DNA of 12,539 nucleotides from Lachnospiraceae bacterium UBA4317 (GTDB lineage Bacteria > Bacillota_A > Clostridia > Lachnospirales > Lachnospiraceae). Below, piece after piece: positions 6,434-12,539 of this stretch. The notes below the pieces were generated by a model, which was not told the DNA's origin, did not search any database, and worked only from the letters and a program-made list of their open reading frames with translations. The DNA is taken from positions 1 to 12,539 of the forward strand of contig DGUF01000236.1 of assembly GCA_002394525.1 (NCBI GenBank). The letters run 5' to 3'. The stretch's first letter is position 1, and every line of letters begins with the position of its first letter. Made by a program: the position numbers and the translations under genes.

Positions 6434-8020
6434 ATGGGAAAGATCGCATCGGATTTTTATCAGGCGTTTGCGGATATGGAAATACCGGAGATGCCGTTCA
6501 GCTCGGAGGAGCTTCTGCGCATGGCCTCGGTCGATGTACAGGAGGAGTACGCGGGATGGATGGAGGCGGACGACGATCTGTCCGGCTATATCCCCGGTGA
6601 GGTGCTGACCGCCCTCCTGCAGGACCGGGCCTTTTTCGCGGGCCTGATGGAAATGCGGGATGGTGGGGAATATGTAGTCCTGAGCGGGATCACCATGGGA
6701 TTTACGACCGGCCATATCAGCAGGATGGGTCTGAGTGAGGAGGACGCGGCCGAAAATGTCCTCCGCTTTATGGAAAACGAGGACAATCTGACCATGTGCA
6801 TCCGCAGTGCCCTGGCAGGCAGAGGGGGGCGAGTGTCCGCCATCTACGTCTTTGCCAACGGGTGGTTCGGCGTGGAGACCGAATGTCCCGTTGACACCTC
6901 CTGGCAGGAGGGGGCGGGAGCGGAAGAGGAGAGCTATGAGACTTCCTCCAGCTACCTCTTTTCCGATGAGGGGGACCTTGTCGCGACGCCGGATCTGAGC
7001 TATGATATTGAAGCATGGATGGATTTCGTGGACATGTTCTCGGCTGTGCACGAAGAGGCCTCGGCGGCGGACGACGGCAAGGCTGTCCGGGAGGCGGAGA
7101 CGGATCCGACCAAGAGCTATATCGTCTTTTCTCCCGAGGTCCAGGAGGCCATCCAGGAATCCAGGCCCGTCGTGGTCATCGAGAGCGCGGCGACCTTCGG
7201 CGGCATGATCTATCCGGGAATCTCGGATTTCGCCTTCCGCATGCGCAATACCATCCGGGAGCACGGCGCGACGCCGGCCTTCGCGGCCATCATAGGCGGC
7301 AGGATCCATGTCGGCCTGACCGACGATGAGATCCGCTATCTGGAGACCAAGCGGGGATCCATCCTCAAGGCCTCCACGAGGGATATTCCCATCCTCATGG
7401 CCAAGGGCGCGGACGGGGTCATGACCATTTCCGCCGCGGTCCAGGTGGCGGCCATGGTGGGACTCTATGTCGCCTGCGGGAGCGGCATCGGCGGGGCCCA
7501 GCTGGGAGCGGAAAAGACCATGGATATTTCGTCCGACCTGGAATCCGTCGCTGACAATACCGTCATGGTCGTATGTTCCGGCACCAAGCCCATCCTCGAT
7601 CTGCCGATCACCATGGAATACCTGGAGACCAAGGGTGTGCCCGTCATCGGATACGGGACGGACCGCATGCCGGAGTATATGGTTCGGGGCAGCGGCTTCC
7701 GCCTGACCTACCGCATGGATACCCCCCAGGAGCTGGCAAAGGTCATGCAGATCAAGGCCAAAATGGGGATCTCCGGCGGCGTCCTGGTCGTCAATCCGGT
7801 CCCGAAGGAATATGAGCTCGACCCCGCCCGCACAAAGCAGGCGGTCGACAACGCCATGCAGGATGTCAGGAAAAATGATGTCCGAGGCAAGGCCATCACC
7901 GGCTACATGATGGGCCGCATCCGCGAATACCTGGGCATGGACAGCGTGGAATCCCAGAAGGCCTTCCTGATCAACAATGCGGTACTGGCCGCCAGGATCG
8001 CCGCTGAGATCCGCAGGTAA
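6434..8020 (+). CDS. PsuG-like protein with an extra acidic N-terminal domain
   Basis: This 528-residue protein ends in a divergent pseudouridine-5'-phosphate glycosidase domain (~229-528), a family that splits pseudouridine 5'-phosphate into uracil and ribose 5-phosphate. Aligned by eye with E. coli PsuG (312 residues, constant offset 219), catalytic Glu31 and Lys166 correspond to Glu250 and Lys385 (VCSGTKPILD), Lys93 to Lys312 and metal ligand Asp149 to Asp368. Two usual histidines are lost: S-H-G becomes F-G-G (256-257) and GGVHRG becomes GGAQLG (His to Gln356). Substrate may therefore differ. Residues 1-~228 are strongly acidic and match nothing I know. The ATG at 6434 follows GGAGGGG (6422-6428); a TTG at 6407 lacks a binding site. 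No pseudouridine kinase gene (psuK) is adjacent. Confidence 0.83.
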   Translation: MGKIASDFYQAFADMEIPEMPFSSEELLRMASVDVQEEYAGWMEADDDLSGYIPGEVLTALLQDRAFFAGLMEMRDGGEYVVLSGITMGFTTGHISRMGLSEEDAAENVLRFMENEDNLTMCIRSALAGRGGRVSAIYVFANGWFGVETECPVDTSWQEGAGAEEESYETSSSYLFSDEGDLVATPDLSYDIEAWMDFVDMFSAVHEEASAADDGKAVREAETDPTKSYIVFSPEVQEAIQESRPVVVIESAATFGGMIYPGISDFAFRMRNTIREHGATPAFAAIIGGRIHVGLTDDEIRYLETKRGSILKASTRDIPILMAKGADGVMTISAAVQVAAMVGLYVACGSGIGGAQLGAEKTMDISSDLESVADNTVMVVCSGTKPILDLPITMEYLETKGVPVIGYGTDRMPEYMVRGSGFRLTYRMDTPQELAKVMQIKAKMGISGGVLVVNPVPKEYELDPARTKQAVDNAMQDVRKNDVRGKAITGYMMGRIREYLGMDSVESQKAFLINNAVLAARIAAEIRR

Positions 8021-8245
8021 GGCACAGGTCATGTGATCAGAAAGAATCGTAACCGGTCAGCAGCTCCATACTGCGCCTGCTTTGTACCTGCGGTCTTCGG
8101 GCTGACAGAGGCGCTGCGGCGTGCCGAACAGATACAAAAAAACGAATAATAAAGTGGTAATATAGTGTCAATCTGACGGGAAGCATTCGTTTCGACCCGA
8201 AAGAGCCTGACAGTCTTTTTACCGGACAGGACCTGTCTTGAACGT

Positions 8246-8263
8246 GTCAGCCCCGGGGCTGAC
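8246..8263 (+). promoter_or_regulatory. 18-bp perfect palindrome in the operon leader
   Basis: GTCAGCCCCGGGGCTGAC is fully self-complementary with no central spacer. As DNA it could be an operator for a dimeric regulator; as RNA it would fold only with a small loop inside the C4/G4 core. It lies about 105 bases before the NifH-like start codon. ACCGG occurs on both sides (8221-8225 and 8262-8266). Confidence 0.6.
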
Positions 8264-8329
8264 CGGAAAGGATGATCGATCGGGAACCTTTGATCATCCA
8301 TCTGGACAGGACTGCCGGCGGGCAAGGGG

Positions 8330-8360
8330 CTCCTTCTGCGTCAGATCGCGCGGACAGGAG
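8330..8360 (+). promoter_or_regulatory. Hairpin masking the NifH-like ribosome binding site
   Basis: The ribosome binding site AGGAG (8356-8360) can pair with CTCCT at 8330-8334, with an inner GCG/CGC stem (8338-8340 with 8347-8349) and loop TCAGAT. Pairing would hide the site from ribosomes. The site is followed by TCTTTTTT and then the ATG at 8369. This is a plausible translational switch, by inference only. Confidence 0.4.
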
Positions 8361-8368
8361 TCTTTTTT

Positions 8369-9127
8369 ATGGTCAAAATAGCAGTTTACGGAAAGGGCGG
8401 CATCGGCAAATCAACGGTCACGAGCCACCTGGCGGCGGCCTTTGCAAGACTGGGCAAACGGGTCATCCAGATCGGGTGCGACCCCAAGGCGGATTCCACG
8501 ATCAACCTGCTGGGCGGCAGGGCCCTGAGGCCTGTCATGAATTACCTGCGGGAAGAGGACCGGGATCCCGAGACGATCGAGGAGATCTCCAAAGTCGGCT
8601 TCGGCGGGATCCTCTGCATCGAGACGGGAGGCCCGACCCCGGGCCTTGGCTGCGCCGGCCGCGGCATCATCGCGACCTTCCAGCTGCTGGAGGACCTGCG
8701 GCTCTTCGAGACCTGGAAGCCGGATGTCGTCCTCTACGATGTCCTGGGGGATGTCGTGTGCGGAGGCTTCGCGGCCCCCATCCGCGAGGGATACGCGGAA
8801 CAGGTCCTGATCGTCACCTCGGGGGAAAAAATGGCCCTCTATGCCGCCAACAATATAGCCAGCGCGGTCGAAAATTTCGAGGACAGGAGCTATGCCAGGA
8901 TCCGGGGGATCATCCTCAACCACCGCAATGTCGTCGGCGAGGATGAAAAGGTCCGGGCCTTTGCGGATTCCCGGGGCCTGAGGATCGTCGGGGAGGTCCC
9001 CAGGAGCGACGACATCACCCGCTGTGAGGACCGGGGCATGACGACTGTCGAGGCGGACCCCGGACTGCCCGTCAGCAGGACCTTCCTGGACCTGGCCGCG
9101 AGGCTCCTGGAGAAGGAAGAGGACTGA
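8369..9127 (+). CDS. NifH-like ATPase (nitrogenase iron-protein family)
   Basis: This 252-residue cytoplasmic protein belongs to the NifH/BchL/CfbC family, homodimeric ATPases that pass electrons from a [4Fe-4S] cluster to a partner reductase. The P-loop GKGGIGKST is at residues 8-16, followed by GCDPKADST at 36-44. The two cluster ligands of NifH (Cys97 and Cys132 in A. vinelandii) correspond to Cys95 in GLGCAGRG and Cys131 in [12 protein letters not shown]; Asp124 and Asp128 fit switch residues. The Arg target of regulatory ADP-ribosylation in NifH is kept (Arg98). It is shorter than true NifH at the C-terminus, as in many nitrogenase-like homologues. AGGAG lies 8 bases before the ATG. The fused component-1-like gene follows 101 bases on, so this is its likely electron donor. 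No nifB, nifE or nifN is visible, arguing against nitrogen fixation. Confidence 0.92.
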   Translation: MVKIAVYGKGGIGKSTVTSHLAAAFARLGKRVIQIGCDPKADSTINLLGGRALRPVMNYLREEDRDPETIEEISKVGFGGILCIETGGPTPGLGCAGRGIIATFQLLEDLRLFETWKPDVVLYDVLGDVVCGGFAAPIREGYAEQVLIVTSGEKMALYAANNIASAVENFEDRSYARIRGIILNHRNVVGEDEKVRAFADSRGLRIVGEVPRSDDITRCEDRGMTTVEADPGLPVSRTFLDLAARLLEKEED

Positions 9128-9148
9128 ATCCCCTTTGTGAGAAAACGG

Positions 9149-9211
9149 CCGGAGAGGATCTCCGGAATCTGATCCCTGTGAAAAGAGATGAGCGGTTCCG
9201 GGAGAGGAACC
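9149..9211 (+). other. Two hairpins between the NifH-like and fused genes
   Basis: CCGGAGA-gga-TCTCCGG at 9149-9165 is a perfect 7-bp stem, and GGTTCC-gggaga-GGAACC at 9194-9211 a perfect 6-bp stem. Neither has a T-run, so they are not intrinsic terminators. They may stabilise or process the shared mRNA so that the NifH-like protein is made in excess of its partner. The fused gene's binding site AAGAGG follows at 9216-9221. Confidence 0.55.
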
Positions 9212-9228
9212 TGTAAAGAGGAAGAGGA

Positions 9229-11919
9229 ATGACTATTGAGAAAGCAGCGCTGAAGGCGCGGTATTACACGGCGGCGGACCTGGCCGCCAGGGGGAGCGGG
9301 GACATCCCGCCGGAGCTGGTCTCCACGACCCACCTGATCTACAGTTCGCCGGCGACCCTGGCCTTCAATTCGCCGGGCGCGGAGGGCTACGGAGTCAAGC
9401 GCGCGGGCCTGTCCGTGCCGGACTCGGTCATGCTGATCGTCTCCCCCGGCTGCTGCGGGAGGAATACCTCCGCGATCAGCCGCATGCCGGGCTATGAGGA
9501 CCGCTTTTTTTACCTGACCATGGACGAGACGGACCTGGTCACCGGCCGCCACCTCAAAAAGATCCCCGCCGCGGTGGAGGAGATCTGCAGGGGCCTGGAC
9601 CGGGCCGGCAGAAGGCCCCGCGTCGTCATGATCTGCATCACCTGCGTGGATGCCCTGCTGGGAACAGATATGGACCGGATCTGCAGGCGGGCGGAGGAAA
9701 GATTGAAAGATCTTGTCGATACAAGATCTTTCAATCCGGTGCCTGTGCCGCAGGACGGCCCGGGCACCTGTGATCGCATCGGAGAAACCCGTCCCGGGCT
9801 TTCTCCTCGCGCAGCCGCCCTGACGAGCGGCATGTGGGAAAGATTGAATGAAGTCCGCGTCCAGCCCTGCTACATGTACGCCCTGACCAGGGAGGGCCGC
9901 AAGCCCCCCATGGTGCATGTCCGCCAGTCCATCTACGCCCTGCTGCAGCCCCGCAGGAAAAAGGCCTCCTCGGTCAATATCCTGGGCTTTTTCAGCCCCC
10001 TGGAAGAGGAGAGCGAGCTCTTCCCCCTGCTCGGTCAGGCCGGCGTGCGCCGGATCCGCCAGATCGGCTCCTGCGCGGATTACAGCGACTTCCAGGCCAT
10101 GGCGGAGGCCAATTTCAACCTGGCCCTCAATCCGGAGGCCCGGCCAGCGGCCTATGACCTGCAGGACCGTCTGGGGATCCCCTTTATCGAGCTGGGGAGG
10201 TTCTACCAGATCGACCGGATCCGGGCCCAGTACGCGGCCCTGGGCCGGGTCCTGGACACAGACTTTGAGGACGGGCAGTGGGAGGCGGAGGCCGTGGAAG
10301 CGGTCAGCAGCTTCCGGCAGGCCTTCCCGGATACGGTCTTTTCCATCGGGGAGGCCATGAACGGCAATCCCTTCGAACTGGCCTGCGCCCTGGTCCGGGA
10401 GGGCTTCCGGGTCCGGGAGATCTTCGGGACAGTCAGCGAGGACTCCTTTACCTGGATCAGGCTGCTGGCGGAGCTTTCTCCCCGGACGAGGATCTATTCC
10501 AATCTCCACCCCTCCATGCTCCATTACAGGGAGAGTGAAGAGGGGGAGGCGGACGTCACCCTGTCCATCGGCCGGGACGCCGGCTGGTACCACCCGGATG
10601 TCCCCAATGTCCAGTGGAACGCGGACGTCCAGCCCTTTGGCTACCGGGCGGTCACCGGCCTCTTCAGGGCCATGCGCCTGGCCCTGGAGACCGGCAGCCG
10701 CGGGATTCACGCCTCGGCCATTGTCCTGACCGGGAGCGACGGCAGCGGGACCGGGCCTGTGCCCGGCACAGAGACGGCGGGAGAAAAATGCCCCGAATGT
10801 CCCTCTGGTCCGGGCATCCCGCAGAGGCAGGATGTCATGACCGCGGGAAGCCTTCCCAGGGGCTTTCGAAGGATCACGACCCCCTTTGCCCCGGACCAGT
10901 CTGGCGCCGTGTCAGTCCTCTACGACATGGGCGGCATCTGCGTCATCTGCGACGCGGGCGGCTGCACCGGCAATATCTGCGGCTTTGACGAGCCCAGATG
11001 GTTCGGGGCTCAGAGCGCCGTGTTCAGCGCGGGGCTCAGGGACATGGATGCGATCCTGGGCCGGGACGACCGCCTGGTGGAAAAGCTGGCGGATGCCGCC
11101 GGCCAGGTGCCTGCCTCCTTCGCGGCCATTGTGGGGACCCCGGTGCCGGCTGTGATCGGGACCGACTACAGGGCCCTGTGCAGGATGGCCGCCAAAAAGA
11201 CCGGCCTGCCGGTCATCGGCGTCAACACGGACGGCATGGACTATTACGACAAGGGGATCGAAAAGACCTACATCGCCCTTCTGGACCAGTTCTGCAGACC
11301 GTCCGGGGAAGACCCGAAGCAGGAAAAAAGCCGGCTCGCGGGCGTATGGGGCTTTTCCCCGCTTGATTTCGCCGGCATTTTGTCAGAGGAGACCCTGCGG
11401 GAACGGATCAGGGACCTGGGCTATGACGAGGTCCTCATCTGCGGGGCGGGCGCTGACCTGGAGGACCTGAAAAAGGCCGGAAGCGCGGACAGAAACTTTG
11501 CCCTTTCCCCGGCGGGGGCCGGGGCGGCAAAATGGCTGCAGGACAGGTACGGGACTCCCTGGGAATACCTTGTCCCCAATGCGGAGGAGGTCCTGACCCG
11601 TATTGTGCCCGATCCGGATTCCCTGCGCGGGAGCCGGGTCCTGGTCGTCCACCAGCAGGTTCTGGCGGACCGCCTGCGAAAACTCCTTGCCGGGACGGCT
11701 GACCGGGTCGACACAGCCGGATTTTTCATGATGAAACAGGACCTGCTCCAGGATGGCGACTCCAGGCTCAGGGAGGAGACCGACCTGCGGTCCCTGGTGC
11801 AGGAGAGAGGCTATGACACCCTGATCGCGGACAGGTCGCTGGCACCGGTCCTGGCGGGCCTTCCTGTCAGGCTGATCCACCTGCCCCACTTCGCGGTCTC
11901 GGGGGACCTGCCGGCATAA
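9229..11919 (+). CDS. Fused nitrogenase component 1-like protein (NifD-like + NifK-like)
   Basis: At 896 residues this is about twice a single component 1 subunit. The first half (~1-500) has SPGCCGRNTS (Cys75, Cys76), which fits the GPxGC motif of NifD, and ICITCVDALLGTD (Cys136, Cys139), which fits the third P-cluster cysteine site; the first cysteine site appears lost. The second half (~545-896) has GGICVICDAGGCTGNICG (Cys571, 574, 579, 584) and VGTPVPAVIGTDY, where the usual Cys is missing. So it should hold an altered iron-sulfur centre and accept electrons from the NifH-like protein encoded just upstream. The substrate is unknown; known non-nitrogenase relatives reduce tetrapyrroles (BchNB, CfbD) or C-S bonds (MarDK). 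Residues 160-206 are encoded by a repeat-bounded insert, and ~505-545 is a Gly/Pro-rich linker. The ATG has AAGAGG upstream. Fusion of both halves is unusual, and each half could instead be duplicated copies of one subunit type. Confidence 0.85.
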   Translation: MTIEKAALKARYYTAADLAARGSGDIPPELVSTTHLIYSSPATLAFNSPGAEGYGVKRAGLSVPDSVMLIVSPGCCGRNTSAISRMPGYEDRFFYLTMDETDLVTGRHLKKIPAAVEEICRGLDRAGRRPRVVMICITCVDALLGTDMDRICRRAEERLKDLVDTRSFNPVPVPQDGPGTCDRIGETRPGLSPRAAALTSGMWERLNEVRVQPCYMYALTREGRKPPMVHVRQSIYALLQPRRKKASSVNILGFFSPLEEESELFPLLGQAGVRRIRQIGSCADYSDFQAMAEANFNLALNPEARPAAYDLQDRLGIPFIELGRFYQIDRIRAQYAALGRVLDTDFEDGQWEAEAVEAVSSFRQAFPDTVFSIGEAMNGNPFELACALVREGFRVREIFGTVSEDSFTWIRLLAELSPRTRIYSNLHPSMLHYRESEEGEADVTLSIGRDAGWYHPDVPNVQWNADVQPFGYRAVTGLFRAMRLALETGSRGIHASAIVLTGSDGSGTGPVPGTETAGEKCPECPSGPGIPQRQDVMTAGSLPRGFRRITTPFAPDQSGAVSVLYDMGGICVICDAGGCTGNICGFDEPRWFGAQSAVFSAGLRDMDAILGRDDRLVEKLADAAGQVPASFAAIVGTPVPAVIGTDYRALCRMAAKKTGLPVIGVNTDGMDYYDKGIEKTYIALLDQFCRPSGEDPKQEKSRLAGVWGFSPLDFAGILSEETLRERIRDLGYDEVLICGAGADLEDLKKAGSADRNFALSPAGAGAAKWLQDRYGTPWEYLVPNAEEVLTRIVPDPDSLRGSRVLVVHQQVLADRLRKLLAGTADRVDTAGFFMMKQDLLQDGDSRLREETDLRSLVQERGYDTLIADRSLAPVLAGLPVRLIHLPHFAVSGDLPA
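9696..9848 (+). mobile_element. In-frame palindromic insert within the fused gene
   Basis: GGAAAGATTGAA at 9696-9707 recurs at 9837-9848, exactly 141 bases (47 codons) apart, so one repeat-plus-segment can be removed with the frame kept. Inside lie successive hairpins: a perfect 16-bp stem with 4-base loop at 9701-9736 (GATTGAAAGATCTTGT and its complement), a 12-pair stem at 9738-9768, an 11-pair stem with one bulge at 9781-9806, and GCCGC/GCGGC at 9814-9831. Removing it joins ...RRAEERL to NEVRVQPCYMY, a smooth continuation. The left end is AT-richer than the gene. This resembles small palindromic elements that insert into coding regions (as known for Rickettsia palindromic elements), but I do not recognise the family and mobility is inferred. 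Confidence 0.65.
10751..10857 (+). repeat. Hairpin-rich linker between the two halves of the fused gene
   Basis: The stretch coding for the Gly/Pro-rich linker contains CCGGGC-ctgt-GCCCGG (10751-10766), a bulged stem GCGGGA/TCCCGC plus TGCCC/GGGCA (10777-10822), and GGGAA-gcc-TTCCC (10845-10857). The density of palindromes is like that of the insert at 9696-9848, and both encode PVP- and GPG-containing runs. It may mark how the two former genes were joined, or another decayed palindromic element. Confidence 0.45.
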
Positions 11920-11986
11920 GGAACCCTGGATCTGCGGATTCTGCGTTTTTTGTCAGTCGACGCAGCAAAGAAAGGTTTTTCCGGAT

Positions 11987-12539
11987 ATGGATACATTCGC
12001 AACCGTGCGTTTTCGTGTATACGGGATCGTCCAGGGGGTCGGATTCCGGCCCACCGTCGACCGGCATGCCTCGGCATCCGGGATCCGGGGCAGCGTCTGC
12101 AACAAGGGGCCCTATGTCGAGATCGTGGCCCAGGGTGAGCAAGGGCAGATCGAAGCCTTTGAGCGCCTGCTCAGGGACCAGCCCCCGCGCAGGTCCTCCA
12201 TCCTCAGGATCGACAAAAAGGAATTGGAAGAAGCCCCGGCCTATGACGCTTTTTCCATCATAGAGAGCGAAAAGACCAGGGGGGAGATCTTCATCTCTCC
12301 TGACATTGCGATCTGCGAGGACTGCATCAGGGAGATGTACGACCCGGCGGACAAAAGATACCTCCATCCTTTTATCAACTGCACCTGCTGCGGCCCGAGG
12401 CTGACCATCCTGGACGCCCTGCCCTACGACCGGGAGCGGACCAGCATGAAGATGTTTCCCATGTGCCGGTCCTGTGCCGAGGAGTATTACAGTCCCCTGT
12501 CCAGGCGCTACGACGCCCAGCCGGTCTGCTGCAATGACT
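11987..12539 (+). CDS. hypF: HypF carbamoyltransferase, N-terminal part (cut by window end)
   Basis: The first 184 codons of HypF are present and the frame runs off the window edge. HypF converts carbamoyl phosphate to a carbamoyl adenylate and loads it onto HypE, which makes the cyanide ligands of the [NiFe]-hydrogenase iron. Residues ~7-95 are an acylphosphatase domain with VYGIVQGVGFRP (11-22) and its catalytic Arg21. Two HypF zinc fingers follow: Cys110-x2-Cys113-x18-Cys132-x2-Cys135, and Cys160-x2-Cys163-x18-Cys182, whose last Cys would fall in the codon cut by the edge. The usual RRxHAQP reads RRYDAQP here. The YrdC-like and kinase-like domains would lie beyond the window. The ATG is preceded by AAAGAAAGG (11967-11975). 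It begins 67 bases after the fused gene, with no clear terminator, so co-transcription is likely. Confidence 0.93.
   Translation, partial: MDTFATVRFRVYGIVQGVGFRPTVDRHASASGIRGSVCNKGPYVEIVAQGEQGQIEAFERLLRDQPPRRSSILRIDKKELEEAPAYDAFSIIESEKTRGEIFISPDIAICEDCIREMYDPADKRYLHPFINCTCCGPRLTILDALPYDRERTSMKMFPMCRSCAEEYYSPLSRRYDAQPVCCND

Larger units (their letters stand above)
8021..8368 (+). promoter_or_regulatory. 348-base leader region of the nitrogenase-like operon
   Basis: No gene is supported here. The first part holds inverted repeats GGTCAGC/GCTGAC (8055-8061, 8101-8106) and GCGCCT/AGGCGC (8073-8078, 8109-8114). An AT-rich patch at 8133-8166 contains only weak -10-like words (AATAAT, TAATAT, TATAGT) without a good -35. 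From 8166 on, words of the GACAG/CTGTC type recur: TGTCA 8166-8170, CCTGACAG 8206-8213, GGACAGGA at 8224, 8304 and 8352, CCTGTC 8232-8237 and GTGTCAG 8244-8250, so many alternative stems are possible. CCTGACAGTCTTTTT (8206-8220) has a terminator-like tail. GGATGATC (8270-8277) and GATCATCC (8292-8299) can also pair. The class of element is unknown to me. Confidence 0.45.

Noticed and set aside
6410..8032. Minus-strand open frame opposite the PsuG-like gene
   Set aside because: The plus-strand protein keeps PsuG catalytic residues at the right spacing; the opposite frame is a composition artefact.
8361..8368. TCTTTTTT before the NifH-like gene as an intrinsic terminator
   Set aside because: It lies between the ribosome binding site and the ATG and no strong GC stem ends directly before it; it reads better as spacer.
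8890..10710. Long minus-strand open frame (606 codons) across the NifH-like and fused genes
   Set aside because: A shadow of GC-rich codons; it crosses two well-supported plus-strand genes and shows no recognisable domain.
8369..11919. True nitrogen-fixing nitrogenase
   Set aside because: Component 1 halves are fused and lack expected cysteines, and no cofactor-assembly nif genes are seen.

Overview
This window looks like chromosomal DNA from a GC-rich member of the Clostridia, most likely Lachnospiraceae. The reasons are AGGAGG-type ribosome binding sites, all genes on one strand, a tRNA-Trp without an encoded CCA, and a leaderless BMP-type binding protein with a ParB-like front end, a combination I associate with that family. 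The assignment is an inference; no rRNA or other strong taxonomic marker is present.

Layout. 1-328: a non-coding leader with a candidate promoter and several inverted repeats. 329-2455: a GlgX/isoamylase-type glycogen debranching enzyme. 2464-2658: a complete single-gene tRNA-Trp unit with promoter, leader hairpin, tRNA and intrinsic terminator. 2684-3244: D-aminoacyl-tRNA deacylase (dtd) with its own promoter. 3362-5368: a 668-residue protein joining a ParB-like region to a BMP/PnrA-like ligand-binding region, with no signal peptide. 5530-6120: a small metallophosphoesterase. 6121-6433: an intergenic region with a short terminator, two large hairpins, a second T-run and then a strong promoter. 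6434-8020: a two-part protein with an unknown acidic N-terminal region and a divergent pseudouridine-5'-phosphate glycosidase (PsuG) C-terminal domain. 8021-8368: a 348-base gap with an elaborate leader. 8369-end: a nitrogenase-like operon made of a NifH-like ATPase, a single polypeptide fusing two nitrogenase component 1 (NifD/NifK-like) halves, and the start of hypF, cut by the window edge.

How the genes work together. glgX, dtd, the BMP-like gene and the phosphoesterase look like ordinary, independently controlled housekeeping or accessory genes. The right-hand third is the striking part. The NifH-like protein keeps the P-loop and both [4Fe-4S] cysteines, so it should be an ATP-driven electron donor. 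The fused partner keeps only some of the cysteines expected in a component 1 protein, so it is probably a nitrogenase-like reductase of some other substrate rather than a true nitrogenase. hypF follows at 67 bases and hints at a link to [NiFe]-hydrogenase maturation or nickel/iron cofactor chemistry. Inside the fused gene sits a 141-bp in-frame segment, bounded by 12-bp direct repeats and packed with hairpins, that looks like a palindromic element now translated as part of the protein. The operon's leader carries repeated GGACAGGA words, an 18-bp perfect palindrome and a hairpin that can mask the nifH-like ribosome binding site, all consistent with regulated expression.
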